A program made the position numbers and the translations under genes. Of a DNA stretch of 45,622 nucleotides, positions 1-6,746 are shown piece by piece. Every line of letters begins with the position of its first letter. The stretch's first letter is position 1. The notes beneath the pieces are model-generated. The model ran no database searches. It was not told the origin of the DNA and worked only from the letters and a program-made list of their open reading frames with translations. Source of the DNA: RGIG2000 sp045612665 (GTDB taxonomy: Bacteria; Bacillota; Clostridia; Oscillospirales; CAG-272); the NCBI GenBank assembly GCA_045612665.1, contig JAZKZO010000042.1, forward strand, positions 1 to 45,622, read 5' to 3'.

Positions 1-180
1 TCCTGCCTCAACTGCTGCCTTAACAGCTCCAACGTCGCCACGAACCATAACGCTTACAAGACCGCTACCGATCTTTTCGCTACCTACGAGAACAACGTTT
101 GCTGCCTTTACCATTGCATCAGCTGCTTCAATTGCAGCTACGAGACCTCTTGTCTCTACCATTCCGAGTGCTTCCATCAT
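1..180 (-). CDS. BMC-H microcompartment shell protein (partial)
   Basis: The visible N-terminal 60 residues begin MMEALGMVETRGLVAAIEAA and continue with the VGSEKIGSGLVSVMVRGDVG region typical of single-domain hexameric BMC shell proteins (PduA/EutM-like). These tile the facets of bacterial microcompartments and form the metabolite pores. The start at 180 is supported by a strong AAAGGAG ribosome-binding site about 10 bases upstream. The 3' end lies outside the window. It is the last visible gene of a minus-strand operon and follows a second shell gene by about 30 bp. The BMC fold assignment is sure; the exact subtype is not. Confidence 0.93.
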   Translation of the reverse strand, partial: MMEALGMVETRGLVAAIEAADAMVKAANVVLVGSEKIGSGLVSVMVRGDVGAVKAAVEAG

Positions 181-209
181 TGTTTTATTCTCCTTTATAA
201 AATTATTTT

Positions 210-527
210 TTATCTTAATTTATCTTTTCCCAAAGCGCTGAGCTGAGCGAACCACTCAATATCCTCGCTTTGTCTTGCAATCACCTTGTGAGTGATGTAC
301 AATTCTCTTTTTTCAGCCTCTGCCTTACCAACGAGTATAGCAGCCTCAACTGCCGCAGCAGAGCCCTCAATCTTTATCGCCATAACAAGCGGAACTCTTG
401 CCGAGTCGCCACCTGCCGGCTTATTTTTATCTATACCGACAACCTTAATCTCGGCTGCCTTAGCCATAGCGTCCGCTACCACTATTGCAGTAGCAAAGCC
501 ATAAACCTCAATCATTCCAAGAGCCAT
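210..527 (-). CDS. BMC-H-type microcompartment shell protein
   Basis: This is a 105-residue BMC domain protein (MALGMIEVYGFATAIVVADA at the N-terminus). Compared with its downstream neighbour it has an altered pore-side segment (DKNKPAGGDSARVPLVMAIK) and a longer C-terminal tail after the core domain. It probably forms hexamers in the same shell but with a different pore or edge property. It starts 10 bp after the alcohol dehydrogenase stop, so the two are surely cotranscribed. Two differing BMC-H paralogues next to enzymes with targeting peptides is the normal arrangement for a metabolosome. Family is certain; its individual role is inferred. Confidence 0.92.
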   Translation of the reverse strand: MALGMIEVYGFATAIVVADAMAKAAEIKVVGIDKNKPAGGDSARVPLVMAIKIEGSAAAVEAAILVGKAEAEKRELYITHKVIARQSEDIEWFAQLSALGKDKLR

Positions 528-537
528 AGATTACTCC

Positions 538-1737
538 TTACTCAGCCACATAGCAGATTTTAATTCCCTGCTGAGAAACGTTAACCTCCATAGCCTCGTT
601 GAGCTTATCGAGAGGGAACTCGTGAGTTATAAGGTCCTTAATTGGAATGTTCATCTCTCTTGCCTGACGAAGGAACGCCATTGTTGTTGGATAGTCGTCA
701 GCGCTGTAATCCCAAGAGCCTACAACGTTGATTTCCTTGTTACACATTGCAAAGTGTGGATTGATGGTGTATTCTCCGTTGTTTACAAAGAAGCCCATTT
801 CGCACATTCCGCCACCGCGACGAATGTACTCGTAAATATCCTTTGCAGCTGCAGGTGCGCCTGTGCATTGGAATGCGAAGTCAACGCCTACGCCGTTTGC
901 AACGCTCTTAACGAGGTTAACTCTTTGTTCAAGTGAGCTAATTTCCTTAAAGCTGATAACTGTCTTTGCTCCGAGCTTCTTTGCCATTTCAAGGCGCTTT
1001 GGTGTACCGTCGATTGCTACGATATGGTTTACACCTGCTGCGCGAAGCACGCTTATCATAACAAGACCAACAGGGCCAAGTCCTTGAACGAGAACCTTGG
1101 AGTTGAAGTTAATAAGACCTGTTGTGTTTGCTCTCTTGAGTGCGTGTACGCAAACGCAAGCAAGCTCAAGAAGCATTCTCTCCTTCAAATCGAGGTCGTT
1201 TACTACGAAATAAGTAGAGCCCTTTCCACTGATGAGAAGGTGTGTTGCAAACCATCCTGTAAGAGGATTTGCATCACTGTGGTGAATAAGTCCGAATACG
1301 CCCTGCTTGTCGCAAAGGTTAGTATTTGCAGGCTTGTTACGGCAAACGAAGCATTCGCCACAGCTGATAACAGAGGTAACGATTTTGTCGCCAACCTTGA
1401 TAGGATTTCCTGCAGTATCAGCCTTAATATTTTTACCGAGAGCAACAATTTCTCCTGTTCCCTCGTGTCCGAGAGTTACAGGGATAAGTCCGAACGGGTC
1501 GCCCTTCCACTCGTGAACGTCAGTTCCGCAAACTCCACAGCCCTCAACCTTAACGAGAATGTCGTTGTCGCCAACCTGAGGAATCGCGAACTCCTTAACC
1601 TCGATCTTCTTAGGAGCTGTGAGCATTGCAACCTTAGCAGTTGCGGGGATTTTTGCGCTCGACGCGCTCTTTGTGCCCGAAACCTCACCGAGTATCTTGC
1701 GAACAATGCTCTCTACCTGTGATGATGAAATGTTCAT
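538..1737 (-). CDS. Zn-dependent alcohol dehydrogenase with N-terminal encapsulation-type peptide
   Basis: This is a 399-residue medium-chain dehydrogenase/reductase. The catalytic zinc motif is seen as C70-G-T-D and H91-E92, and the structural zinc set as C126, C129, C132 and C142. A Rossmann segment follows (VLVQGLGPVGLVMISVLRAA). Residues 1-20 (MNISSSQVESIVRKILGEVS) form a predicted amphipathic helix joined to the catalytic domain by a Ser/Ala-rich linker, as expected for a microcompartment encapsulation peptide. In the organelle it would reduce propionaldehyde (or a related aldehyde) to the alcohol and recycle NAD for the acylating aldehyde dehydrogenase encoded 14 bp upstream. Many propanediol microcompartments use an iron-type alcohol dehydrogenase (PduQ) for this step; here the enzyme is zinc-type. 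Confidence 0.9.
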   Translation of the reverse strand: MNISSSQVESIVRKILGEVSGTKSASSAKIPATAKVAMLTAPKKIEVKEFAIPQVGDNDILVKVEGCGVCGTDVHEWKGDPFGLIPVTLGHEGTGEIVALGKNIKADTAGNPIKVGDKIVTSVISCGECFVCRNKPANTNLCDKQGVFGLIHHSDANPLTGWFATHLLISGKGSTYFVVNDLDLKERMLLELACVCVHALKRANTTGLINFNSKVLVQGLGPVGLVMISVLRAAGVNHIVAIDGTPKRLEMAKKLGAKTVISFKEISSLEQRVNLVKSVANGVGVDFAFQCTGAPAAAKDIYEYIRRGGGMCEMGFFVNNGEYTINPHFAMCNKEINVVGSWDYSADDYPTTMAFLRQAREMNIPIKDLITHEFPLDKLNEAMEVNVSQQGIKICYVAE

Positions 1738-1751
1738 TTCTTTTTCCTTTC

Positions 1752-3209
1752 TTAGATTATTCTGAAGCTTTCAGCGAGCACGCAACGGCGAAGTCTTGTA
1801 AAGCTTCTTGCGCTTGTGATGCCCTCTCCTGTCGGACCTGCTATTGTAAAGGTGGTGTGTCCCTCTCCACCGAAGCCTATGCCTGCATAGGACGGTGCGT
1901 TCTTTACAAAGATAGTGGTTTCAACAGCTCTTGCAAATCTTGTAAGATTGTCAATGTTCTTTGAGTGCATATGCGCTGTATGACGGTTACCGTGCTCTGC
2001 CTTAACGGCAAGGTCGATAGCCTGATCAATATTTTTAACTCTTACTATCGGAAGAATAGGCATCATAAGCTCGTGCTGAACGAAATCGTGCTCGAACGGA
2101 GCCTCGCAAATAATGCAACGGATTTTATCGCATACGGTAATGCCGATTTTTTCAAGCAATACCTTGGCATCTCTACCAACGCAATCACGGTTTACAATTT
2201 TGCTCTTTATGCCCGTTTTTGGATTTGTTTTCTCAACGAGAACAACGCTTGCAAGCTTATCTGCCTCTGCACGGCTGATAAGATACGCGCCATTTTCCTT
2301 CATAGCGTCGATTAGCTCGTCTGCTATGCTCTCAAACGCGAATACCTCTTTTTCAGCGATACAGGGTAGGTTATTATCAAAGGTACAGCCGTCGATAATG
2401 TCCTTGCCTGCCTTTCTTATATCGGCAGTATCGTCAACGATAACAGGTGGGTTACCTGCGCCTGCGCCGATTGCCTTCTTTCCGCTTGAAAGAACACTCT
2501 TAACTACGCCCGGACCGCCTGTGCAAACAAGGAGCTTAATTCTTGGGTCTTTGTACATAATATTTGCCGTGTCAAGGGTTGGCTTTACAACCGATGAAAC
2601 GAGAATACGAGGACCGCCTGCCATTGCGCTTGCACGGTTTACAAGGTCAACTGCGTAGTTAGAGGTTGCGATAGCGTTAGGGTGAGGGTTGAAAACAACA
2701 CCGTTTCCCGCAGCTATCATACCGATACTGTTACAAATAACAGTTTCAGATGGGTTTGTACTTGGAGTGATGCTTCCCACTACTCCAAAGGGAGCCATTT
2801 CGGTAAGAGTGAGTCCGTAATCGCCCGTCTTTACCTGTGGGGTAATATCGGCTGTGCCCGGTGTCTTATCGGCAACAAGCACGTGCTTTGCGATTTTGTG
2901 GTCAACTCTTCCCATTTTGGTTTCGTCAACGCCAAGGGCTGCCATAGTTGGTGCTTCGGCACGGCAAAGGTCGCGGATTATAGCGATAACCTTCTCTCTT
3001 TGCTCAAGCGACATTGCACGAACTGCCTTATAGCCTGACTCGGCTGCATCTATTGCGTCAGCCATATCCTCGAAAACTCCGATATAGCTCTTTCCGTTAT
3101 AGCCTGCGCCGTCATATTTTCCCTTGGTAGCAGGAGCGTCGCTCTTGAGCTGACTCATAACCGAGGCTACGATTTGCTCAATTTGCGCTTCTGTCCAATT
3201 TATTGCCAT
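1752..3209 (-). CDS. CoA-acylating aldehyde dehydrogenase (PduP/EutE-like)
   Basis: This is a 485-residue aldehyde dehydrogenase of the PduP/EutE class, which oxidises propionaldehyde or acetaldehyde to the acyl-CoA using NAD and CoA. The catalytic cysteine is C283 in NNLPCIAEKEV, and the cofactor region SITPSTNPSE is present. The first 20 residues (MAINWTEAQIEQIVASVMSQ) read as an amphipathic encapsulation helix followed by a linker, matching the N-terminal targeting tails of PduP. It lies between the aldolase (21 bp upstream) and the alcohol dehydrogenase, so the operon encodes both branches of aldehyde disposal. The matching phosphotransacylase (PduL) is not in the window. Confidence 0.94.
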   Translation of the reverse strand: MAINWTEAQIEQIVASVMSQLKSDAPATKGKYDGAGYNGKSYIGVFEDMADAIDAAESGYKAVRAMSLEQREKVIAIIRDLCRAEAPTMAALGVDETKMGRVDHKIAKHVLVADKTPGTADITPQVKTGDYGLTLTEMAPFGVVGSITPSTNPSETVICNSIGMIAAGNGVVFNPHPNAIATSNYAVDLVNRASAMAGGPRILVSSVVKPTLDTANIMYKDPRIKLLVCTGGPGVVKSVLSSGKKAIGAGAGNPPVIVDDTADIRKAGKDIIDGCTFDNNLPCIAEKEVFAFESIADELIDAMKENGAYLISRAEADKLASVVLVEKTNPKTGIKSKIVNRDCVGRDAKVLLEKIGITVCDKIRCIICEAPFEHDFVQHELMMPILPIVRVKNIDQAIDLAVKAEHGNRHTAHMHSKNIDNLTRFARAVETTIFVKNAPSYAGIGFGGEGHTTFTIAGPTGEGITSARSFTRLRRCVLAESFRII

Positions 3210-3230
3210 AATATATCTCCTTTGGAGAAA

Positions 3231-3980
3231 TTATTTTCCGAGAGCTGCGATAACTCTGCGTGTGATTTCGGAAACGAGCTCCTCGTTTGATGCACACTTG
3301 CAGTCAGCCTCTCCGTAATCGATACCAGGGTGGCGACCAGGAATGTTCATCTTCTTACGAAGCTCCATAAGCTTCTTAAGCTGATCGTTAGGAATTTCGT
3401 GAACTGCGCCAAGCTCCATAGCATACTTACAAATCTTTGCGTTGAATTCAACCTCTTCCATTACGAACATTGCCTTTTGAAGGCTAAAGCCTACTGTCAA
3501 TGCACCGTGGTTTTGGAGAAGGAATGCGTCGTGGTTTTCGATAAATGGCTCAAGTGAGTCAGGAATTTCCATTGTTGAAGGTGTTCCGTAAGCACAGGTT
3601 GGAACCTCACCGATTGTAAGAACTGCCTCTGGAAGAATGTACTGGTCAAGGTCGATGCCTGCAATTGTAAATGCAGTTGCAATCGGTGGATGTGCGTGAA
3701 CTACTGCGCCAACGTCAGGACGCTTTTGATATACACGCATGTGCATCTTGATTTCTGATGAAGGATTGAGCTTTCCTTCGATTTTGTTTCCGTTTTTGTC
3801 AACCTTGATAATCATATCAGGTGTGAGCGCGCCCTTTGACACGCCTGTTGGTGTGCAGTAGTATTCGTTATCGCTAACCTTAACGGAGATGTTTCCGTCG
3901 TTTGCTGCAACAAAGCCGAGGTGATAGAGCGCGTGGCCAACCTCACAGATTTCCTTTTTAATTTCGTAAGCTGATTTCAT
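3231..3980 (-). CDS. Class II aldolase (fuculose/rhamnulose-1-phosphate type) with C-terminal targeting tail
   Basis: This is a 249-residue zinc class II aldolase of the FucA/RhaD/AraD family. The catalytic glutamate is E76 (NPSSEIKMH) and the zinc ligands are H95 and H97 (VVHAHPP) and H158 (LQNHGAL). Such enzymes split L-fuculose- or L-rhamnulose-1-phosphate into dihydroxyacetone phosphate and L-lactaldehyde, which becomes 1,2-propanediol. The protein is longer than a plain FucA: after about residue 220 a Cys-containing linker leads to an amphipathic helix (NEELVSEITRRVIAALGK), the expected form of a C-terminal encapsulation peptide. This points to a fucose/rhamnose-fed microcompartment. Sugar specificity cannot be settled by reading. 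Confidence 0.9.
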   Translation of the reverse strand: MKSAYEIKKEICEVGHALYHLGFVAANDGNISVKVSDNEYYCTPTGVSKGALTPDMIIKVDKNGNKIEGKLNPSSEIKMHMRVYQKRPDVGAVVHAHPPIATAFTIAGIDLDQYILPEAVLTIGEVPTCAYGTPSTMEIPDSLEPFIENHDAFLLQNHGALTVGFSLQKAMFVMEEVEFNAKICKYAMELGAVHEIPNDQLKKLMELRKKMNIPGRHPGIDYGEADCKCASNEELVSEITRRVIAALGK

Positions 3981-4010
3981 TTTTCTTTTTCCTTTCAGAT
4001 ATATATTTTT

Positions 4011-5201
4011 TTATTTTATTAGCTTATAAGTGTCGAGGGCAATCATATACTCCTCGTTTGTCGGGATTGAGAAGGTTCTTACTCTCGCGCCCGCCTTTGT
4101 AATTTCGCCCTGTGTGCCCCTTGGAAGGCTCAGGTTTATATCGTTGTCTATTTCTATACCAAGGTAAGACAAATCCTTGCATATCATATCTCTTACAATA
4201 CCGTCGTTCTCGCCTATGCCCGCAGTAAATACGAGTGCGTCAAGACCGTTCATTTCAGCTATGTAAGAGCCGATAATCTTTTTAATGTAGTGGATAAGAA
4301 TATCCATTGCAAGACCTGCACGCTTATTTCCGTCATTTTGCGCCTCAAGCACATCTCGACAGTCGCTTGAAACTCCGGAAACACCGATAAGTCCCGATTT
4401 TGAATTGAGGAGCTTCTCCATCTCGTCAGGAGAAAGTCCTTCCTTTTTCATTATATATGTTACAACGGTTGGGTCAAGCGAGCCACTTCGTGTTCCCATA
4501 GGAACTCCCTCTTGAGGAGTGAAGCCCATTGAGGTGTCAACCGCCTTACCGCCTACGCTTGCCGTAATGGACGAGCCGTTGCCAAGATGACAGGTGATTA
4601 CCTTTGCATCGTCCTTGCCAAGTAGCTCCATAACCTTGGAGCATACGTATCTGTGCGATGTTCCGTGGAAGCCGTATCGACGGATTTTATATTTTTCGTA
4701 AAGCTCGTACGGAATAGGATAGATATAAGCCTTTTCCTCTACGGTTGAATAATAAGAGGTGTCAAATACTCCGACATGCTTAACATTTGGCATTACACTC
4801 TTACAAGCCTTAATTCCACTGATTGCCGGTGGGCCGTGAAGTGGATTGATTTCAACTATACTTTCAAGATATTCGATTTCCTTTTCGCCTATGACACTCG
4901 ACTCACGGAGCTTTTCTCCACCGTGGGCAACTCTGTGTCCGACTGCGCCGATTTCGTCTGCGCTCTTGATAACTCCAAGCTCGCTATCGGTGAGCAATTT
5001 AAGAACAAGCTCGATTGCCGACTTGTGGTCGGGAAGCTCAACTGTCGCCTTGTAATTATCCTTACCAGGGCGCTTATGAGTTACCGCACCGTCAATGCCG
5101 ATTCTTTCGCATACGCCCTTTGCGATTGCCTCGCCCGTTTCCATATCGAAAAGCTGATACTTAAGAGATGAGCTACCTGCGTTTACAACAAGAATTTTCA
5201 T
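4011..5201 (-). CDS. ackA: Acetate/propionate kinase
   Basis: This is a 396-residue acetate kinase, normal length for the family. It shows the N-terminal phosphate motif (VVNAGSSSLKYQL), RYGFHGTSHRYV with the conserved histidine, HLGNGSS, and FTAGIGEN near the C-terminus. It converts acyl-phosphate and ADP to the acid and ATP. Its place as second gene of the microcompartment operon, 30 bp before the aldolase, suggests that it works mainly on the propionyl- or acetyl-phosphate coming from the organelle, conserving ATP. It has no visible targeting tail, so it is probably cytosolic. Whether it prefers acetate or propionate is unknown. Confidence 0.95.
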   Translation of the reverse strand: MKILVVNAGSSSLKYQLFDMETGEAIAKGVCERIGIDGAVTHKRPGKDNYKATVELPDHKSAIELVLKLLTDSELGVIKSADEIGAVGHRVAHGGEKLRESSVIGEKEIEYLESIVEINPLHGPPAISGIKACKSVMPNVKHVGVFDTSYYSTVEEKAYIYPIPYELYEKYKIRRYGFHGTSHRYVCSKVMELLGKDDAKVITCHLGNGSSITASVGGKAVDTSMGFTPQEGVPMGTRSGSLDPTVVTYIMKKEGLSPDEMEKLLNSKSGLIGVSGVSSDCRDVLEAQNDGNKRAGLAMDILIHYIKKIIGSYIAEMNGLDALVFTAGIGENDGIVRDMICKDLSYLGIEIDNDINLSLPRGTQGEITKAGARVRTFSIPTNEEYMIALDTYKLIK

Positions 5202-5211
5202 TTTTCTCCCC

Positions 5212-6051
5212 CTATTCGATTATTCGCTTTGATTGAAGCTCTGCCTCGCTCTCGCCTACGCTGTAAGCTCTTGCAGAGTTTTGATAAACAATTTTGTAGC
5301 ATAAGGCGTCGATAACGATAAGCCTTGAGATGTGAGAATTAAGTCCTAAGGTGCTATGCCTTGTTTCCTCGGTGTCCGTTAAAATAAGTATGTCGCTTTG
5401 CCTTGCAATAGGTGAGCGCTCCTTCGAGGTTATTGAAATGGTCGTTGCTCCGTGAGCCCTTGCTCGCTTCATCGACTCAACTATATCCTTAGATGAGCCC
5501 GATTGAGATATTCCGATAACCACGTCGCCCTTCCGTAGCTGAGAAACAGCAATTGCCTGCATATGAGTGTCGGCATATGCGTTTGAGTTACAGCCTGCAC
5601 GGAGAAGCTTGTTAGATGCGTCCTCTGCCACCTGTGCCGATGCGCCAAGTCCGATTAGCACTACTCTCCTTGCGTTCGATATCGCCTTGACCGCCTTTGT
5701 CATGCTTTCGGCGGAGAGGGTTTTCTTCGTACGCTCAAGAGACATATATGCATCGTTACATACCTTCTCGAAAATAGCGAAGCAATCGTCCTCGCTCGTT
5801 ATCATCGGTGCGATAACCTTCTTTTCGTGCTCCTTGGCAAGCGTGAGCTTCAAGTCCTGATAGCCCCTACATCCAAGTCGCTTTGAAAAACGAACTATGG
5901 TCGCCTCACTGCTTTCACATTTGGAGGCAAGATCTGTTATGGAATACGGAAGCACCTCACCGGAGTGAGAAAACAACCAATCAGCGACTTTCTTCTCGGA
6001 CCGTCCCATGTCGTTATACATGAGCTGAGCCTGTAATAAAGTCCTGTTCAA
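5212..6051 (-). CDS. RpiR-family transcriptional regulator (HTH + SIS domain), TTG start
   Basis: The protein has 279 residues. An N-terminal RpiR helix-turn-helix (ITDLASKCESSEATIVRFSKRLG) is followed by a SIS sugar-phosphate-binding domain (VVLIGLGASAQVAEDASNKL; GDVVIGISQSGSSKDIVESM). The reading frame stays open 36 codons further upstream, but AAAGGAGG sits 7-8 bases before a TTG at 6051 and the upstream residues are low-complexity Lys/Phe/Asn, so the TTG is the likely start. It is the first gene of the microcompartment operon, 10 bp before ackA. The region in front of it carries several near-perfect 15-bp palindromes, the expected operators. The natural ligand is probably a sugar phosphate of the fucose/rhamnose route (inference). 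Confidence 0.9.
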   Translation of the reverse strand: MNRTLLQAQLMYNDMGRSEKKVADWLFSHSGEVLPYSITDLASKCESSEATIVRFSKRLGCRGYQDLKLTLAKEHEKKVIAPMITSEDDCFAIFEKVCNDAYMSLERTKKTLSAESMTKAVKAISNARRVVLIGLGASAQVAEDASNKLLRAGCNSNAYADTHMQAIAVSQLRKGDVVIGISQSGSSKDIVESMKRARAHGATTISITSKERSPIARQSDILILTDTEETRHSTLGLNSHISRLIVIDALCYKIVYQNSARAYSVGESEAELQSKRIIE

Positions 6052-6085
6052 AATTTTGCCTCCTTTCTTGTGTTTTTCGAGTTTT

Positions 6086-6174
6086 TGAAAATTATTTTCA
6101 CTTTTTCGAAATATTTTTTCGCATTTTGCGCTATTTTTGAAAACTATTTTCGAAAACAATGAAAATTACTTTCA
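6086..6174. promoter_or_regulatory. Three palindromic operator candidates in the rpiR leader
   Basis: Three copies of a 15-bp palindrome lie between the rpiR promoter and its start codon. TGAAAATTATTTTCA at 6086-6100 is a perfect inverted repeat. TGAAAACTATTTTCG at 6138-6152 and TGAAAATTACTTTCA at 6160-6174 each carry one asymmetric position. The last overlaps the expected transcription start. Short TGAAA-N5-TTTCA palindromes are typical for RpiR regulators, so autorepression of the operon is the simplest reading. Confidence 0.7.
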
Positions 6175-6182
6175 CAATTCCG

Positions 6183-6211
6183 ATTTTAGCATAGAAATAG
6201 CGTTTTGTCAA
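6183..6211 (-). promoter_or_regulatory. SigmaA promoter of the rpiR-microcompartment operon
   Basis: On the minus strand, TTGACA (6211-6206) is followed by a 17-base spacer and TAAAAT (6188-6183). The predicted start falls near 6176, directly on the operator at 6160-6174, so a bound regulator would block initiation. A weaker match (TTGCCG, 17 bases, TATTAT) lies further upstream near 6255-6290. Confidence 0.75.
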
Positions 6212-6306
6212 CAATTTTTGTGGAAAATTTTTAAAAATAGGTAAAAATCACGCAATTTATATTATAATAGCCATTTTCACCGCATACGGCAATTTCACCG
6301 TGATTT

Positions 6307-6367
6307 TGAAAAAAATTTTCACTTTTTTGAAAATTCCTTGAAAATTTTGCTATGAAAATAATTTTCA
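6307..6367. promoter_or_regulatory. Two upstream palindromic operator candidates
   Basis: TGAAAAAAATTTTCA (6307-6321, one central mismatch) and TGAAAATAATTTTCA (6353-6367, perfect) repeat the palindrome found in the rpiR leader, about 190-200 bp further upstream. Two distant operator groups would permit looping or cooperative binding by a dimeric regulator. They also sit just downstream of the 6.4-6.7 kb hairpin cluster, so they could bear on transcripts from there. Confidence 0.6.
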
Positions 6368-6397
6368 CTTGTTTACAATTTGTTCATAATTTCCGTA

Positions 6398-6436
6398 AAA
6401 AAATAGGTGGCCCGTTTATACGAGCCACCTTAATTG
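6398..6436 (-). terminator. Hairpin with U-run (unit 4 of the 6.4-6.75 kb cluster)
   Basis: AGGTGGC (6405-6411) pairs with GCCACCT (6424-6430) around an inner CGT/ACG stem; on the minus strand it is followed by ATTTTTTTAC. It ends the minus-strand series of hairpins and shields the rpiR region from upstream transcripts. A TACAAT hexamer lies upstream, without a matching -35 box. Confidence 0.65.
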
Positions 6437-6449
6437 TACACGCACTTGA

Positions 6450-6508
6450 AATAAAAAATCCCTCGGAAGGTTCCGAGGGGAAGGTAAGCCTTTCGGCATC
6501 CCTTGTTC
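6450..6508 (-). ncRNA. Candidate small RNA, about 58 nt
   Basis: A consensus-like promoter stands immediately upstream (see 6515-6543). The predicted RNA starts near 6508 and contains GCC-GAAA-GGC, a GNRA-type tetraloop hairpin, enclosed by GGGA...TTCCC. It then forms the terminator stem CCCTCGGAA/TTCCGAGGG (6460-6468 with 6471-6479) followed by ATTTTTTATTT. No open reading frame of useful size is present. I do not recognise the family. Confidence 0.55.
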
Positions 6509-6514
6509 TTTATT

Positions 6515-6543
6515 GTTATATCACAACTTTTTAGGAATGTCAA
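6515..6543 (-). promoter_or_regulatory. SigmaA promoter for the small RNA at 6450-6508
   Basis: TTGACA (6543-6538), 17-base spacer and TATAAC (6520-6515) on the minus strand. The only sequence downstream before a strong terminator is the 58-nt hairpin RNA, so this promoter serves a short non-coding transcript unless the terminator is bypassed. Confidence 0.65.
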
Positions 6544-6552
6544 TGGTTTTTA

Positions 6553-6610
6553 ATAAAAATTTGGGGTGGTTCGGTGCAAGCTGAACCACCTTTAATAAAA
6601 AGGCGGCTTT
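6553..6610 (-). promoter_or_regulatory. Attenuator-like pair of mutually exclusive hairpins
   Basis: In the minus-strand RNA, GGTGGTTC pairs with GAACCACC (6572-6565 region with 6590-6583) and is followed by CCAAATTTTTATT, a terminator. Just 5' of it CCGCCTTT can pair with AAAGGTGG (6606-6599 with 6593-6586), using part of the terminator stem. One pairing excludes the other. A G-U wobble makes the second pairing good only on the minus-strand RNA, which supports transcription in that direction. Confidence 0.5.
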
Positions 6611-6611
6611 A

Positions 6612-6673
6612 AATTAAAAAAGAAAAGCCCCTGCCACTATTGAGCAGGGATGAAAGAATATTTTCTTTTGGCT
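6612..6673 (-). ncRNA. Candidate small RNA, about 60 nt, with its own promoter
   Basis: TTGACA (6708-6703), 17-base spacer and TATAAT (6685-6680) form a perfect sigmaA promoter on the minus strand. The transcript would begin near 6673 and end at the hairpin CCCTGC/GCAGGG (6629-6634 with 6644-6649), extended by AAAAG/CTTTT and followed by CTTTTTT. No reading frame of note is present. It starts directly after the terminator of the LRR lipoprotein gene, the same terminator-then-promoter layout seen at 24.05 kb. Confidence 0.55.
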
Positions 6674-6720
6674 GACGTTATTATATCTTGTTTTTGTTCA
6701 AATGTCAATAGAAAAATAAA

Positions 6721-6746
6721 AAAGGCGGAAAATTCCGCCTTTTTTA
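6721..6746 (-). terminator. Intrinsic terminator of the LRR lipoprotein gene
   Basis: GGCGGAA (6724-6730) pairs with TTCCGCC (6733-6739) with T-runs on both sides, immediately after the stop codon at 6747. Confidence 0.85.

Noticed and set aside
1024..1722. A 232-codon plus-strand frame opposite the alcohol dehydrogenase
   Set aside because: The minus-strand frame has full MDR motifs; the plus frame shows no known domain and is a codon-bias shadow.
6052..6159. A longer N-terminus for the RpiR regulator
   Set aside because: The 36 extra residues are low-complexity, overlap a palindromic operator and would leave the strong AAAGGAGG before TTG unused.
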